From Saccharomycopsis fibuligera x Saccharomycopsis cf. fibuligera (taxonomy: Eukaryota; Ascomycota; Saccharomycetes; Ascoideales; Saccharomycopsidaceae): a DNA stretch of 64,000 nt. The stretch covers positions 248,001 through 312,000 of the forward strand of contig CP012819.1 of NCBI GenBank assembly GCA_001936135.1, read 5' to 3'. Made by a program: the position numbers and the translations under genes. Under the pieces are notes generated by a model that saw nothing but the letters and a program-made list of their open reading frames with translations, made no database searches and was not told the DNA's origin. Shown here piece by piece: positions 39,960 to 50,800 of this stretch; within the stretch, counting starts at the first letter, position 1, and every line of letters begins with the position of its first letter.

Positions 39960-40392
39960 ATCATGCCATGCAAACGGATATTTTCTTGTCAATTTTTTCA
40001 TTTTGTTGAATCGGCCGTGCGTTATGCAGCTTGCCAGAACATTGAAAATCGATTGTTTTCTTTTCACAGCATGCTGTATACTGCCTGTATGAGCTGCAAC
40101 ACTGCCAAAATAGCAGCCAATGCGGAAAACTGAGTTTTTTTTTCAAAGACTTGGTTAGCTTTAATTGAGCTAGTGCGAAATCTGCATTTACGAGACACCT
40201 CAGTGCAGCACTGAATGTGATATCCGAGGGGACGTGGTTTGCAACCTAGGGGGATTCCGGGTTAATCTATTCAATCTGCAGCGAAATTGAGTATCTTTTA
40301 GCCAATTAGAGGGTCCGTTTTCGTGGGGACATAACAATTTTTGGAGGCTATTTCTTTTTTCTTTTACTTTCAGTGTGCAAAACCTCCCTTGA

Positions 40393-40443
40393 CTATAGCC
40401 GGGCCCTCGGCGGGAGGCCAGCACTACTTGCTATAGTGGGCCC
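40393..40443. promoter_or_regulatory. Duplicated CTATAG-GGGCCC motif upstream of FET3
   Basis: CTATAGCCGGGCCC at 40,393-40,406 and CTATAGTGGGCCC at 40,431-40,443 form a near-direct repeat, each ending in the GGGCCC palindrome. It lies about 460-510 bases before the FET3 start. No known factor is assigned. Confidence 0.5.
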
Positions 40444-40593
40444 ACTCCACTGCTCCAGCATAGCACTGCAAAACGATCTCATCAATCCGTTCTTTTTCTC
40501 GCCGATTGGATCCTGCTGCCGCTGCTGATGAAAGTTTATGTGATATGGGCCTAGCGGTGTGTGTTGTATGCCATCCCGCTAGAAAGTTTTTTC

Positions 40594-40630
<37 letters not shown>

Positions 40631-40902
40631 TTTTTTTCCTGAAACCCCCGGACGCACCTCCTGCTAAGACTTATATATTTTCGTTAGTGCTCCCATTTTT
40701 CTCAGCTTTTTTTCCCTATTTTAATCTCGTCTTATCCCTCGCATTTCATCTTTTGGCATTCTTTTGGGTTATATTTGCTCGGCTGATACTTGATCAAAGA
40801 TTGGCATCAGAGAACAAGTATAGACTCTTCAGTCAACGTATAAACCGTATTGTTGGAATATTATACCCAAGTGAAGACTTATCAGCCGCAACAATACTTG
40901 CA

Positions 40903-42870
40903 ATGATGATTGGCACTAAGCTAGCATCATTTTTACTCACTGTGGTGAGTCTTATTGGCCTCGTCGCTGCTGACGATACTTTTGGCTACAACTCCGACTA
41001 CAACCTTACCGAAGGCTCTTCCAACTACAAGAGTTACCACAACACCAGTTACTCTACCGGTGAGACCAAAACCTTCCACTTCAATGTCACTTACGTCTCT
41101 GCTTCTCCAGACGGTTACAACAGAACTGTTGTTGGTATCAACAATGCTTGGCCATGTCCAGAAATCAACGTCAACAGAGGTGACAGAGTCTTGATCTATG
41201 TTAACAACCAGTTGCCAGACCAAAACACCTCTTTGCACGTTCACGGTATGTTCCAGCACGGAACTTCCCAGTTCGATGGTCCTGAATATGTTTCTCAATG
41301 TCCAATTCCACCTGGTGAATCTATGTTGTACAATTTTACTGTCCCGGATCAAGTTGGTAGTTTTTGGTACCATTCCCACACCAAGGGTCAGTATGGTGAT
41401 GGTTTTAGAGGTCCTTTCATTATTCATGATGATTCCGACAAGAAACTTTGGGATTACGATGAAGATGTCACTTTGACTATTTCTGAATGGTACCATACCA
41501 TGTCTGGTGTTTTGGACAAGAGTTTTTTGAACGTTTACAACCCAACTGGTGCTGAACCAATTCCAGACAACTTGTTGTTTAATGACACTTTCAACGGTAC
41601 TTGGCACGTTAAGCCAAACACCACTTACTTGTTGAGAATTATCAACATTGGTGCTTTTGTTTCCCAATATCTTTACATGGAAGACCACGAATTTGAAGTT
41701 GTTGAAGTTGATGGTATTCGTGTTGCTCCAAACGTCACTGACGTTCTTTACATCACTGTTGCTCAACGTTACACCGTCTTGGTGAAGACCAAGAGCGATA
41801 CTTCCAAGAACTACGCTTTTATGCAGGCTGTTGACGAAACTATGTTGGATACTCCAGGTACTTTAGCCCATAACGTCACTAACCAAATTGTTTACAACTC
41901 TAATGCTGACAGAGCTGACCAATACTATTTGGAAGGTGATGAATTTGGTGAATTGGACGATTTCTTTTTGCAGCCTTTGGAAAAAGTCCCATTGTACGAT
42001 GATGCTGACTACACTATTAGTATTGATGTTGTTATGGACAACTTGGGTAATGGTGTTAACTACGCTTTCTTCAACAACATCACTTACACTGCACCAAAAG
42101 TTCCAACCTTACACACCGTTTTATCTGCTGGCAAGAACGCTTCTAATGTAGAAGTTTACGGTTCTAACACCCACACTTTTGTCTTGAAAAAAGACGAAGT
42201 TGTTGACATTGTCTTGAATAACAACGATACCGGTAGACATCCTTTCCATCTTCACGGTCATGCTTTCCAACTCATTTACAGAGGCGAGGATTACACTGAT
42301 GAAGCAGAACCAATCCCATACGATGCCGAAAAAGATGATCACTTCCCAGATTACCCAGTGATGAGAGATACTGTTTACGTGAGACCACAATCCAGTTTTG
42401 TGCTTAGATTCAAGGCTGACAACCCAGGTGTTTGGTTCTTCCATTGTCACATTGAATGGCATTTGTCTCAAGGTTTGGCCCTTGTTTTGGTTGAGGCTCC
42501 TGAAGAAATTCAGAATGACCCACTTCAACAGTTGACCGAGGACTCCGAGAGAATTTGTACTAAGGGTGGTGTTCCTGTTAAAGGTAACGCTGCTGGTAAC
42601 TCTGAAGATTTCCTCGACTTAAAGGGTGAAAACGTTCAAGTTGCTCCATTGCCTGATGGGTTCACCGCTAGAGGTATTGTCGCTATGGTGTTTTCTTGTC
42701 TCTCTGGTGTCTTGGGTATCATCGCTATTGCCGTTTACGGTTTGTCTGATATCAAGAATGTCGAACAAAAAGTTGCTGAAGATTTGGATGTTGACTTGGA
42801 CGCCGTTGATGACGAAGACAGCAGAGCCGACGAAGACAGCAGCAAGAATGAAGCTACAAAGTCGGTGTAG
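40903..42870 (+). CDS. FET3: Fet3-type multicopper ferroxidase
   Basis: A 655-residue plasma-membrane enzyme (yeast Fet3 is about 636) that oxidises Fe(II) for uptake by the Ftr1 permease. A signal peptide (LASFLLTVVSLIGLVAAD) leads into three cupredoxin domains. All four copper-ligand blocks are intact: LHVHGMFQH from residue 111, WYHSHT, HPFHLHGHAF from 446 and FHCHIEWHLSQGL from about 513. The SEWYHT glutamate used for iron specificity and VYNPTGAEPIPDN are Fet3-like, separating it from plain laccases. A C-terminal helix (about 588-612) and an acidic cytosolic tail follow. The frame is open upstream through a poly(T)-encoded Phe run, and I start at the ATG pair at 40,903/40,906 that opens the signal peptide. 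Strong codon bias (GGT, GCT, TCT, AAC, TTC) suggests high expression. No FTR1 is adjacent. Confidence 0.95.
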   Translation: MMIGTKLASFLLTVVSLIGLVAADDTFGYNSDYNLTEGSSNYKSYHNTSYSTGETKTFHFNVTYVSASPDGYNRTVVGINNAWPCPEINVNRGDRVLIYVNNQLPDQNTSLHVHGMFQHGTSQFDGPEYVSQCPIPPGESMLYNFTVPDQVGSFWYHSHTKGQYGDGFRGPFIIHDDSDKKLWDYDEDVTLTISEWYHTMSGVLDKSFLNVYNPTGAEPIPDNLLFNDTFNGTWHVKPNTTYLLRIINIGAFVSQYLYMEDHEFEVVEVDGIRVAPNVTDVLYITVAQRYTVLVKTKSDTSKNYAFMQAVDETMLDTPGTLAHNVTNQIVYNSNADRADQYYLEGDEFGELDDFFLQPLEKVPLYDDADYTISIDVVMDNLGNGVNYAFFNNITYTAPKVPTLHTVLSAGKNASNVEVYGSNTHTFVLKKDEVVDIVLNNNDTGRHPFHLHGHAFQLIYRGEDYTDEAEPIPYDAEKDDHFPDYPVMRDTVYVRPQSSFVLRFKADNPGVWFFHCHIEWHLSQGLALVLVEAPEEIQNDPLQQLTEDSERICTKGGVPVKGNAAGNSEDFLDLKGENVQVAPLPDGFTARGIVAMVFSCLSGVLGIIAIAVYGLSDIKNVEQKVAEDLDVDLDAVDDEDSRADEDSSKNEATKSV

Positions 42871-43713
42871 ATTTACCTTGCTTATTAGGAGGTAGAATTT
42901 TTTGCTTGTTTTTTGTTTCTTTCGTTGTTAAATTTTTATTTGTTTTGTTTATTTTTTATTAGTTGCTTTTTTCCATTCTACTTCTCTTAATTGGTTTTAT
43001 TTTTATTTCTTTTAGTTAGCTAAAAAGATAAAATTAAAAAGACAAACACCCACTCATAATTATCATACGTTTAGTCTCATTTATTTTGTTTTTCATTTTG
43101 CGTATTTTCACTCTTTTTACTTGTTATGATATTGTTTAATCTGGATGGGCTGGTGTAAATATCTGTTGCCAGGAGGACAATTGTCACTTCTTGAGCCTCT
43201 ACCTGAACTAAACTACGAAGTATCTAAGAATGTACTAATCTTTGAAAAGATTTGAAGGAATTTTATTACTAAAATGACGTGCACTACACTGTTTTATAGC
43301 ACCACCTAAAGATGTTTTTATTTTCTTTTTGAACCTATCCATAACTACTCAGAATATGTCGATGAATGCTCATGACAAGCACCCTTCTCACGCTACAAGA
43401 AAGACCGGAATAAATAGTAAAATGCCATTTATAAAACAATAAAACGATAAACATTAATAGGAAAAGAAAATCTAAACAAACAATGAACGAATGAATAGGC
43501 ATAATCAATTATATACAAGAAATCACAGACAACCAAAACTTCTCTTGGATAGTCCCCTGCACCACACGCTTAATATCGAACATAAAAATGTACTTCAAAT
43601 TCAACCGGAAAAATAAGCTCTTCCATTTTTACCAAGTCTCAATCACTGTGCATAAATATCTTTTATCCAGAGTTAAATTATAGACTCTCATTTCCTTAAC
43701 ACCAAGAGAAAGT
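42871..43713. other. Intergenic region between convergent FET3 and RCF1
   Basis: These 843 AT-rich bases follow FET3, with T-rich sequence to about 43,020. They hold both 3' ends. No gene is visible. Confidence 0.65.
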
Positions 43714-44333
43714 TCACTTCTCCTCTTCACCACTTGGCGCTTCAGCCAGGCTTGTACTCTGCTGCTGTTGCTTCTGCTCCAACTCAAGTTTCTTAGCCCT
43801 GGCCAACTCTGCTCTTCTTTTACGCATCTTTGCCTCTGCATCTCTTCTTTCCAACTCTTCAATCCACAATTTTTCTCTCAACTTGGCCTTTTCTTTTAAT
43901 ATATCCTCATTGGCCTTCTTGGTACTTGGATCCACAGTGCCGTAATAATATCCGCCAACTACCAATGCAACAATTGTAGCACCTTGAAACCCTACTCTGT
44001 AACGAAACCATTTTTGCGCATCGTTACGGTGTCCTGCTCTAAGACTTTTAGCAGCGAGAATAACTGCCCCAGTGGTTAGAAGGGCGCCAAGGGGCACGAG
44101 TGGCTGTTCGCGGCAGTGCTTGTAAACTCTGTCAATAAATGGGAGGTCACTAAATCGGGAATGTTAATAATTGGAGCTATAAACCTAGAACCTGATGGTT
44201 CCTTCCCGTGTATGTGTATAGATATTAAGATCCACCACCCCATCTTTTGATCCTCATTTTTGTAGTAGAGGTAGGAAAGCACTTACCGATCGGAGATCTC
44301 AGCGCCGTCGAAACTGGATGGTAGCTTTGACAT
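43714..44333 (-). CDS. RCF1: Respiratory supercomplex factor Rcf1 (HIG1 domain), two exons
   Basis: Exon 1 is 44,287-44,333 (15 codons plus 2 bases, [15 protein letters not shown]) and exon 2 is 43,714-44,149, joined in phase 2 to give 160 residues, close to yeast Rcf1 (159). The intron 44,150-44,286 has a GTAAGT donor and a GATTTAG acceptor. Joining yields [20 protein letters not shown], then [20 protein letters not shown] and [20 protein letters not shown], the two helices of the HIG1 domain with the QPLVPLG motif. A charged coiled coil rich in Lys, Glu and Arg and a Gln run follow. Rcf1 sits in the mitochondrial inner membrane and links complexes III and IV. A model starting at the internal Met loses the first 34 residues. 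Confidence 0.93.
44150..44286 (-). other. Intron of RCF1
   Basis: A 137-base intron with GTAAGT donor, TATTAAC-like branch and GATTTAG acceptor, phase 2. Its removal restores the conserved LPSSFDG-to-QPLVPLG stretch. Confidence 0.88.
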
Positions 44334-45122
44334 TCTGGTATGTGTATAAGTGGTTACGAAAGTATTTGCAATCTGGGAGTACTCAGCTGCCAATGATAAA
44401 GGCGACAAATTTTTGAGTCCAAGTTGTAATGGTGGTGGTCTCCAGATTATGATAATCATTAAACAGCAACTAAAGCATTTTTGGTTTTATTTTTCTTATT
44501 TTTGTATTTTTTGCTGTGGAAACACCCGCGCAGACAGAAAATCAGATGACCGTTATATTCAAACGCCTTTTCAAATCCCGATGGTCAATTAAATAGACAG
44601 ACATATAATTATAAAGGGTGCAATCTTTACAGTTCTATGTTTATAAAAATATATCTTTGCCGGAGAATTAGATAGTGAATTATATTCAAAGTTTTAATAC
44701 ACACCTCTATCCTGTTAAATTTAGTGCTTAGCTTTTTCGGCAGTGGGAGCCAAGAAACTATTGGGCTTAAACTTAAATATTAAAAAGTTGAATATTTTAT
44801 AAACCTTGTCAACAACATATGCGGTTAATGAGTAAATTTTTTGGATATAGAAATAAAAAGGGAGAAACTGAAAAGGCTGGACCGATGTAAAAAGATGAGA
44901 AAATAAAGTTTAAATAGAATAAAATCAAACGTAACGAACTATAAAAATATGACTCTTAACGACACAGAGGTTTATCATCGAAAGAAGCCAAAGAAAAAGA
45001 CCTAATTACGGAAAGTTTCAAGATATTTCAGTAGTACCCAAAATCCAAAAAACCGGTTGATTCTATCATCCGAAAAACCAAGATAACATATCATGAAACT
45101 TTCGAACCAAATTGAAATCAAT
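44334..45122. other. Intergenic region between NHX1 (3') and RCF1 (5')
   Basis: These 789 AT-rich bases contain the RCF1 promoter and NHX1 terminator region. I see no gene. Confidence 0.6.
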
Positions 45123-47234
45123 CTAATTGTTATTTCTTTTTCTTTGATTACCATTATTGTCCAACAACACCGGCTTGAGTACCTGTTCATCAAACTCATG
45201 AAACCATGTTGACGAATCATTAGTTGGAGACAACAAATTAGCTAAATGCATTCCATAGCCATTATTACCATTACTTGTATTTTCATTGTCGTTATTGCTA
45301 TTCAATTGCAGCACCGAGCTATTAACACTAGTGCCAATCAAGTTTGAACTGCTAGCAAAATTATTCTTGCCAGCATTACTAGCAAGTGGCGGTATATCGC
45401 CCACTTCACTAGCCACTTCATCATCATCAAGCAACATATTATTGTAATTGTTGCTGTTATTATTATTGTTCTCTGACTTTCTAGTCTTGCTATTTGCAGC
45501 AGTATTGCTTCCGGTCAAATCATCTAGCACAAAATTATTATTCAAGCCAGATGATAGTGAAGAATGTCTTGATTTAACCACATCAACGTTGTCAAGATAC
45601 GGGCTCATTGACACATTAGTACTGTACTTGAAACTACCACCATCAATGTCATTATTTTTGCCCAAGAAAGCAGCTCCAGCAGCTCCAGCAGCTCCAACAG
45701 TTCCGATATCAGAATTGGAAGGATTCTTTTGATGCTTTCTGTACAGAGTAGCTGAAGTTGGCAAAATTGGTGGTCTTGAAGTCTCAATGTCAAATTCATC
45801 ATCCGAAGCGTCTTCTTCCACACAGCCAGTTTTGATTCCTAAGATTTCCAACATTCCTGATGTAGTACCGCCGAAAATGATAACAGTTAACACCACAACA
45901 ACCAATACTGTAGCAAGTAACGTACTTTTGTGTTCACCTTGAATACCCATGGCTAAAGCCACACCAACTGCGCCTCTTAATCCAGCCCAGAAGGTCATCA
46001 TCTGATATTGATACGGAATTTCATCCTGAATAACGCCACCATTGGTTCCGGCTCTGGCTCTGGCCATAAAATTGACAAATCTGGATAGTGGGAACACTGC
46101 ACACCATCTAGCAATACAAATGGAAATACCAGTAACGATAATTAAGAGTGGCTTGTATACTAATTCAACCTCAGTGAAAAGTGACAAACCCAAGTAGATA
46201 AAAATGAAATTCTCTGACAATTGGGCCAAAAACTGGAAAATGTATTTTGTGGCAATCTGGGTTCTTCTTGACATGTTGTAGTAAGCATAATGCTTTAAAG
46301 TAATACCAAAGAATAACAAACTAACAATGCCAGACATGTGGCATCCATTAGAGAAGAAATATGATTCGTAGGCAAATAGCAAGATCAAACAAGTTTCAGT
46401 TTGTGGATATCTTCTAATGTGCGAATGCTTTAAAATCAAAGCAACAATGATACCCACTGCAAGACCAATTACTAAAGAAACACTAAACGTCATTAAAAAA
46501 AGACCAATACCTTGGATTAAAGAAGAGAAATGCACTGATTTTCCATGAAACTTTTGACAGGTTTCAAACATAACAATGGAGATTGCATCGTTCAACAATG
46601 ATTCACCAAGAATAATGGTGTATAATTTTGGATCGACCTTATAAGCATTGAAGATAGATAAGATCGTGACTGGGTCAGTAGCTGATAAAGTAGCGCCGAC
46701 AGACAATGCATCAACAAAGGAGATATCAATACCTTCTAGGCCAAGGGATGTCCAAATAAATAAAATTATTCCCAATACCACAGCGGAAATAAACGTACCT
46801 GGTATAGCAAATACCAAGATGGAGCCAATATTTTTGAAGAAATTCGCCTGATTAAGTTCAAACCCAGAGTTCAAGATAATTGGTGGTAATAAGACATTGA
46901 AGAAATAAGAAGAGTTGAAAGTCACAGTATCCTGAATATAGTGACCTGGTGACACTCTAATGATCAAACCGACAACCATACCATAAAAGATAGATAGAAC
47001 CGTTTCGTGAACACTACTGATACGTCGTTGCTGCAAATAGTAGGAGGTCCATAGGGCAGAACCTAGCAAGAAGAGCAAGATGAAAAGGGCCCAGGAGGAG
47101 AAAATTTCTTCGGTGACAGGGTTGGCATTGTCGTCATTGCCATCATCTGGAAGAGAAAGGTCTGGATCATCAGGGTCGATTGCTCTTTTCACTAATAGAT
47201 AGGAGGCATCTTTAATCAAGTGCACCACTGACAT
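45123..47234 (-). CDS. NHX1: Endosomal Na+(K+)/H+ exchanger Nhx1
   Basis: A 703-residue polytopic exchanger of the NHE family (yeast Nhx1 is about 633) acting in late endosomes to trade lumenal protons for cytosolic Na+ or K+. About 12 helices are visible from WALFILLFLLGSALW onward. Family motifs include FFNVLLPPIILNSGF, the amiloride-site-type segment of NHE proteins, the core segment SVGATLSATDPVTIL with its conserved Asp, and GESLLNDAISIVMFE. The hydrophobic core ends near residue 460. The cytosolic C-tail is Asn/Ser/Asp-rich, with AAGAAGAA and poly(N) low complexity. It is divergent from SEC5. NHX1 is also known as VPS44 and affects endosome-to-vacuole traffic. Confidence 0.94.
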   Translation of the reverse strand: MSVVHLIKDASYLLVKRAIDPDDPDLSLPDDGNDDNANPVTEEIFSSWALFILLFLLGSALWTSYYLQQRRISSVHETVLSIFYGMVVGLIIRVSPGHYIQDTVTFNSSYFFNVLLPPIILNSGFELNQANFFKNIGSILVFAIPGTFISAVVLGIILFIWTSLGLEGIDISFVDALSVGATLSATDPVTILSIFNAYKVDPKLYTIILGESLLNDAISIVMFETCQKFHGKSVHFSSLIQGIGLFLMTFSVSLVIGLAVGIIVALILKHSHIRRYPQTETCLILLFAYESYFFSNGCHMSGIVSLLFFGITLKHYAYYNMSRRTQIATKYIFQFLAQLSENFIFIYLGLSLFTEVELVYKPLLIIVTGISICIARWCAVFPLSRFVNFMARARAGTNGGVIQDEIPYQYQMMTFWAGLRGAVGVALAMGIQGEHKSTLLATVLVVVVLTVIIFGGTTSGMLEILGIKTGCVEEDASDDEFDIETSRPPILPTSATLYRKHQKNPSNSDIGTVGAAGAAGAAFLGKNNDIDGGSFKYSTNVSMSPYLDNVDVVKSRHSSLSSGLNNNFVLDDLTGSNTAANSKTRKSENNNNNSNNYNNMLLDDDEVASEVGDIPPLASNAGKNNFASSSNLIGTSVNSSVLQLNSNNDNENTSNGNNGYGMHLANLLSPTNDSSTWFHEFDEQVLKPVLLDNNGNQRKRNNN

Positions 47235-47800
47235 TACATCTAGAGGTAGATGGAACTATAGTATACGAAATTTGAGACGAAAAGTGAATTATGGTTGAAG
47301 ATTTGAATACAAAGGGGAAAATTAGATGAGCAGAGAGGAAAATTTGAGCAGGACAACGAGTAGTATTGTTGTATTATTATAGCCCTGAGTACTATTAATG
47401 TAAACACTTTTGATCAATTGCCAGTTTTCCTTTTCTTTCAACGATGGCTTAGCGGTCGATTATGTCAGCAGAGTGAGTTTTATTTGTAGTTTTGCTTCGT
47501 TCAGTCAGAGTAAGAGGTACTCTAGGCAAGAATTAGTAAATTCAAGGCTATATAAATAGTGAACTAACCGTTTAAAATAACAAATGCTGCTATTGATGAG
47601 CTATTTTGCCTTTGTTGATGTTGTCGCTGGGTGGCCATTGAGTTTGGTTTAGTGCACGTGACTATTGACATGTGTTGATTTTGACTAGTGTTGGTGATAA
47701 AGACGATGATAATGAGAGTCAAGACGAACTACGTAGCACAGAATCACCAATACTAACACTGAATAGCACACCACCATCCATCAATAATTGCACTCTTCCA
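47235..47800. promoter_or_regulatory. Divergent NHX1 / SEC5 promoter with a CACGTG box
   Basis: These 566 bases lie between divergent starts. CACGTG at 47,655-47,660 is about 140 bases before the SEC5 ATG. The 5' side is AT-rich with no other element I can name. Confidence 0.6.
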
Positions 47801-50800
47801 ATGAGCTACGGCAGGAACACCGGCTATCAGAACGATCCCTATTCCCAAGCATCAGCCGGCTATTCAGGCCCACAACGTGGCGGTTATGGTGGCTATCCAA
47901 TTCGTGGTGCTCAACAAGACTACTATTCTGAAGAAGAAGCACCTCGAGACAGCGAAGATTTCAACAACGACAATACAGATACCAGTGAAGATATCCTGTT
48001 TGATCCAGATGCGCAGACCCTCATGAAATACTATCTGTTGAAAACATTAAACCCCACGTCCTGGAAAGACTCCACTGCAAACGAGTTCAGCTACAACCCA
48101 GAAGAAACTGAAGACGTCGACAAAGCATACGAGATCTTAAAGAGTCTAGGCGAAGATAGCACCAGCACACGCACTCAAATCCTTGATGAGCCTGATCCGT
48201 TGGGATATTTCAGCTCTGTGAGTCAGGCGTTGCGCCAAAAGGGCGTTATTACCAACGATAACGATCCTATTAAGCAAAATTATCTTGTGGGATCCAAGAC
48301 TTTCAATCCAATCTTGTTTCTCAAACATTTACATGACGCAGATAGTTTCAATACTTTAAATCAGTCCTTAGATTACCTTGAGTCATCAATTGCTGAACAA
48401 TCACAGCAGTTGCGTCACCTTATCAAAAAGGAATTTATTCGATTTGTCAAATCAAAATCTTCGTTGGATAATGTGTTTGACCAAATAACTTCCTCTGGTC
48501 TTCTTAATGGTCCGAATATTGAAAATGACTCTAGCTCTGCCAAGTCAAATCCTTTGCACCACTTATCAAACAGCTTAACTTTGGCCAATTCAAAAGCATC
48601 TGTGATTATTAAGCCTATAGTAGACAATAAAAAGAAAGAAAACAACTTGAAAAGTGCATTGGACATTGTGGAGAAAAATAAGTACTTGTTTGATTTACCA
48701 AGAACTTTGACTAACAATATTGAGACCAAAGACTATGAAAGTTTAAGTATAAATTACAACAAGGGCAGAGATTTGTATTATGCTCTAATGAACAATTCTA
48801 CAGATAATACTGCGATACATTTAGCAACTAAAAGATTACTTGATAGGGTATGGGAAGAAGTTGGTGCCATTCTCGATAGCTACAAGAAGGATTTATGGAA
48901 TAAACTTGCTGATACGAACTCCTCGGATAGTAACTATGTTGGGATTATTTCCAAATTACTTGAATTAGGAGTCGAAGACAACCCTATTCTTGTTTGGATC
49001 AATACCCAATTCAACAACTTGACCAACGAAATCACTACAAACTTTGAAAAACTTTTTGAAAACATCATTTCTGCTCAAAAACACATCTTTGAGACTACAA
49101 ACTTTACCGATATTACATTCATCTACTATTTAAAAGGCGTGGTCGTCAATGATACCATAAATGATACTGCTGCTGAGAACGATAAGCTAAATAAGCTATC
49201 TCATGGTTTAGTAGACTCGCCTGAAATCATTGAAATGTGGCTAATTATCAAAAAGTTGATCGAAGACACAATTGTACTATCTTCAACAAAGGTCAAACAA
49301 TACTGGAATGTTTGTGAACTTTTTTTAAGCAATAGAATTCAAGCCACATTACCAAAGGGATACCAAAACGAATCAGCAGTACATCTAAAATTAGCAAATT
49401 ATGAAAAGGAAAGAATTGTTAAGAATGGAGAAGAATTGATAAATTTAGTATGCAAAACGTTTGAAAAATTTTTGAGAACCACTCAAGATGATTTGTCCAA
49501 TTTATCAATAAAGAATAAACAGAGCAAAGACATTGATACATATGAAATTAAATCTCCTAAGAATTATGGCTTTATTCCTCCGTTTGCTAATTCTATCAGT
49601 ACTATAAGATATTTAGAAAAATTCATGACCTCAGTGTTCTTGTCATATAATACGTTAGGAAATTTGAATATTTCAGCTAGCGCAGTGGAAACACTAAGAA
49701 GTTCTTATTCCAAAGTTTTGAAAAAATTTATCATTGGCATTTGCTCAACTTGGTCAAACGACGTTTCGTTTTTTAACACTTTGGAGGACTATATAATAAC
49801 AAATATTAAAAATGAGTTGAACCATTCCAATGATTTAATAATTAGCAATATAACCGAGGCAAAAAGCAACTACATAAGTTTCCAGGATATTGATAGCAAC
49901 TTAACCTTACCAGAATTGATTTTAATTTATGAAAAGTTTGTGATAAAGAATCTTCGTGATATATTATATGTTGATTTGAAACTAGGTTCCAGTGTAAAGG
50001 ATTCAAACAATATCAAAATTTTTACTAAGCCAGATGACAAGTTTTTTGCATCAATTCACAGTCAATTCTTAAAAAATCTTGAGTACTTGTTAATTTCAAT
50101 GATGAAAAAAGTCACCAACGAGAATAAAGGCGGCAAAGAAAGTACACAATCACAACACGGTACCAATGACTACAAGTCATCAACATCAGCCTCAACAAAA
50201 GACCTCGAGTTATTAGAAACAAGAACTTCAACGCTAGATTTGTACGAACTTTGGACCTTGGACAATTTCATAGACCTTGAGGACAAGACATTAGGACAAA
50301 TAATCAGCTATTTTGACGAAGTTTTCAAAACGAAATTTTCCAGATCCACAAACTTGGACATATATACTCATTTGTTGCCCAAATTACAGAAAGCAACATT
50401 TAATAACTATTGTGATTTAAAAAAACAGACCTTGACAGACATTATCCGCAACGGTATCTCAAAAACTCAGTGGGCTGGCAACGCAGCGCCAAAGAGAAGC
50501 AGCAGCTACATTTATGAGTGCTTGGTCTATTTAGTGATACTTCATTCAACTATTTCCAAAGTTTCAAAAAGCTTGATATATACCATAGTTCACGAGTTGC
50601 AAAATCACATAACAACAGTCTTATACGAAACATTTAAAAGTGTCAAAGAATTCAGTGTGCCGGGACTACAACAAGTAGCGGTGGATGTCGAATTTTTCAA
50701 AAGAATTTTCAAGAAGCAAAATTTCAAATTGGGTAAGACAGCATCAGCTAATTTAAATTTGATTATTTTGAAAATCATCAAGTCGAGATCCGATCCAGAA

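Larger units (their letters stand above)
32451..40902. other. Gene desert of about 8.4 kb upstream of FET3
   Basis: No recognisable gene is found between the small membrane protein and FET3, in a window where most intergenic regions are 0.3-1.6 kb. Short ORFs are present (33,098 +, 35,337 +, 37,787 +, 38,075 +), but none matches a known family and none is convincing. The region includes hairpins at 35,813-35,832, 36,244-36,265 and 36,368-36,418, a 35-A tract at 36,551-36,585, and a compact structured element at 37,124-37,237. GC-richer promoter-like patches lie at about 38,750-39,300 and 40,200-40,560. Candidate roles are an extended FET3 regulatory region, a centromere-like region or non-coding RNA loci. 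Confidence 0.6.

Noticed and set aside
47440-47475. GGCTTAGCGGTCGATT resembling a tRNA D-arm
   Set aside because: No matching T-arm or acceptor stem within 100 bases.
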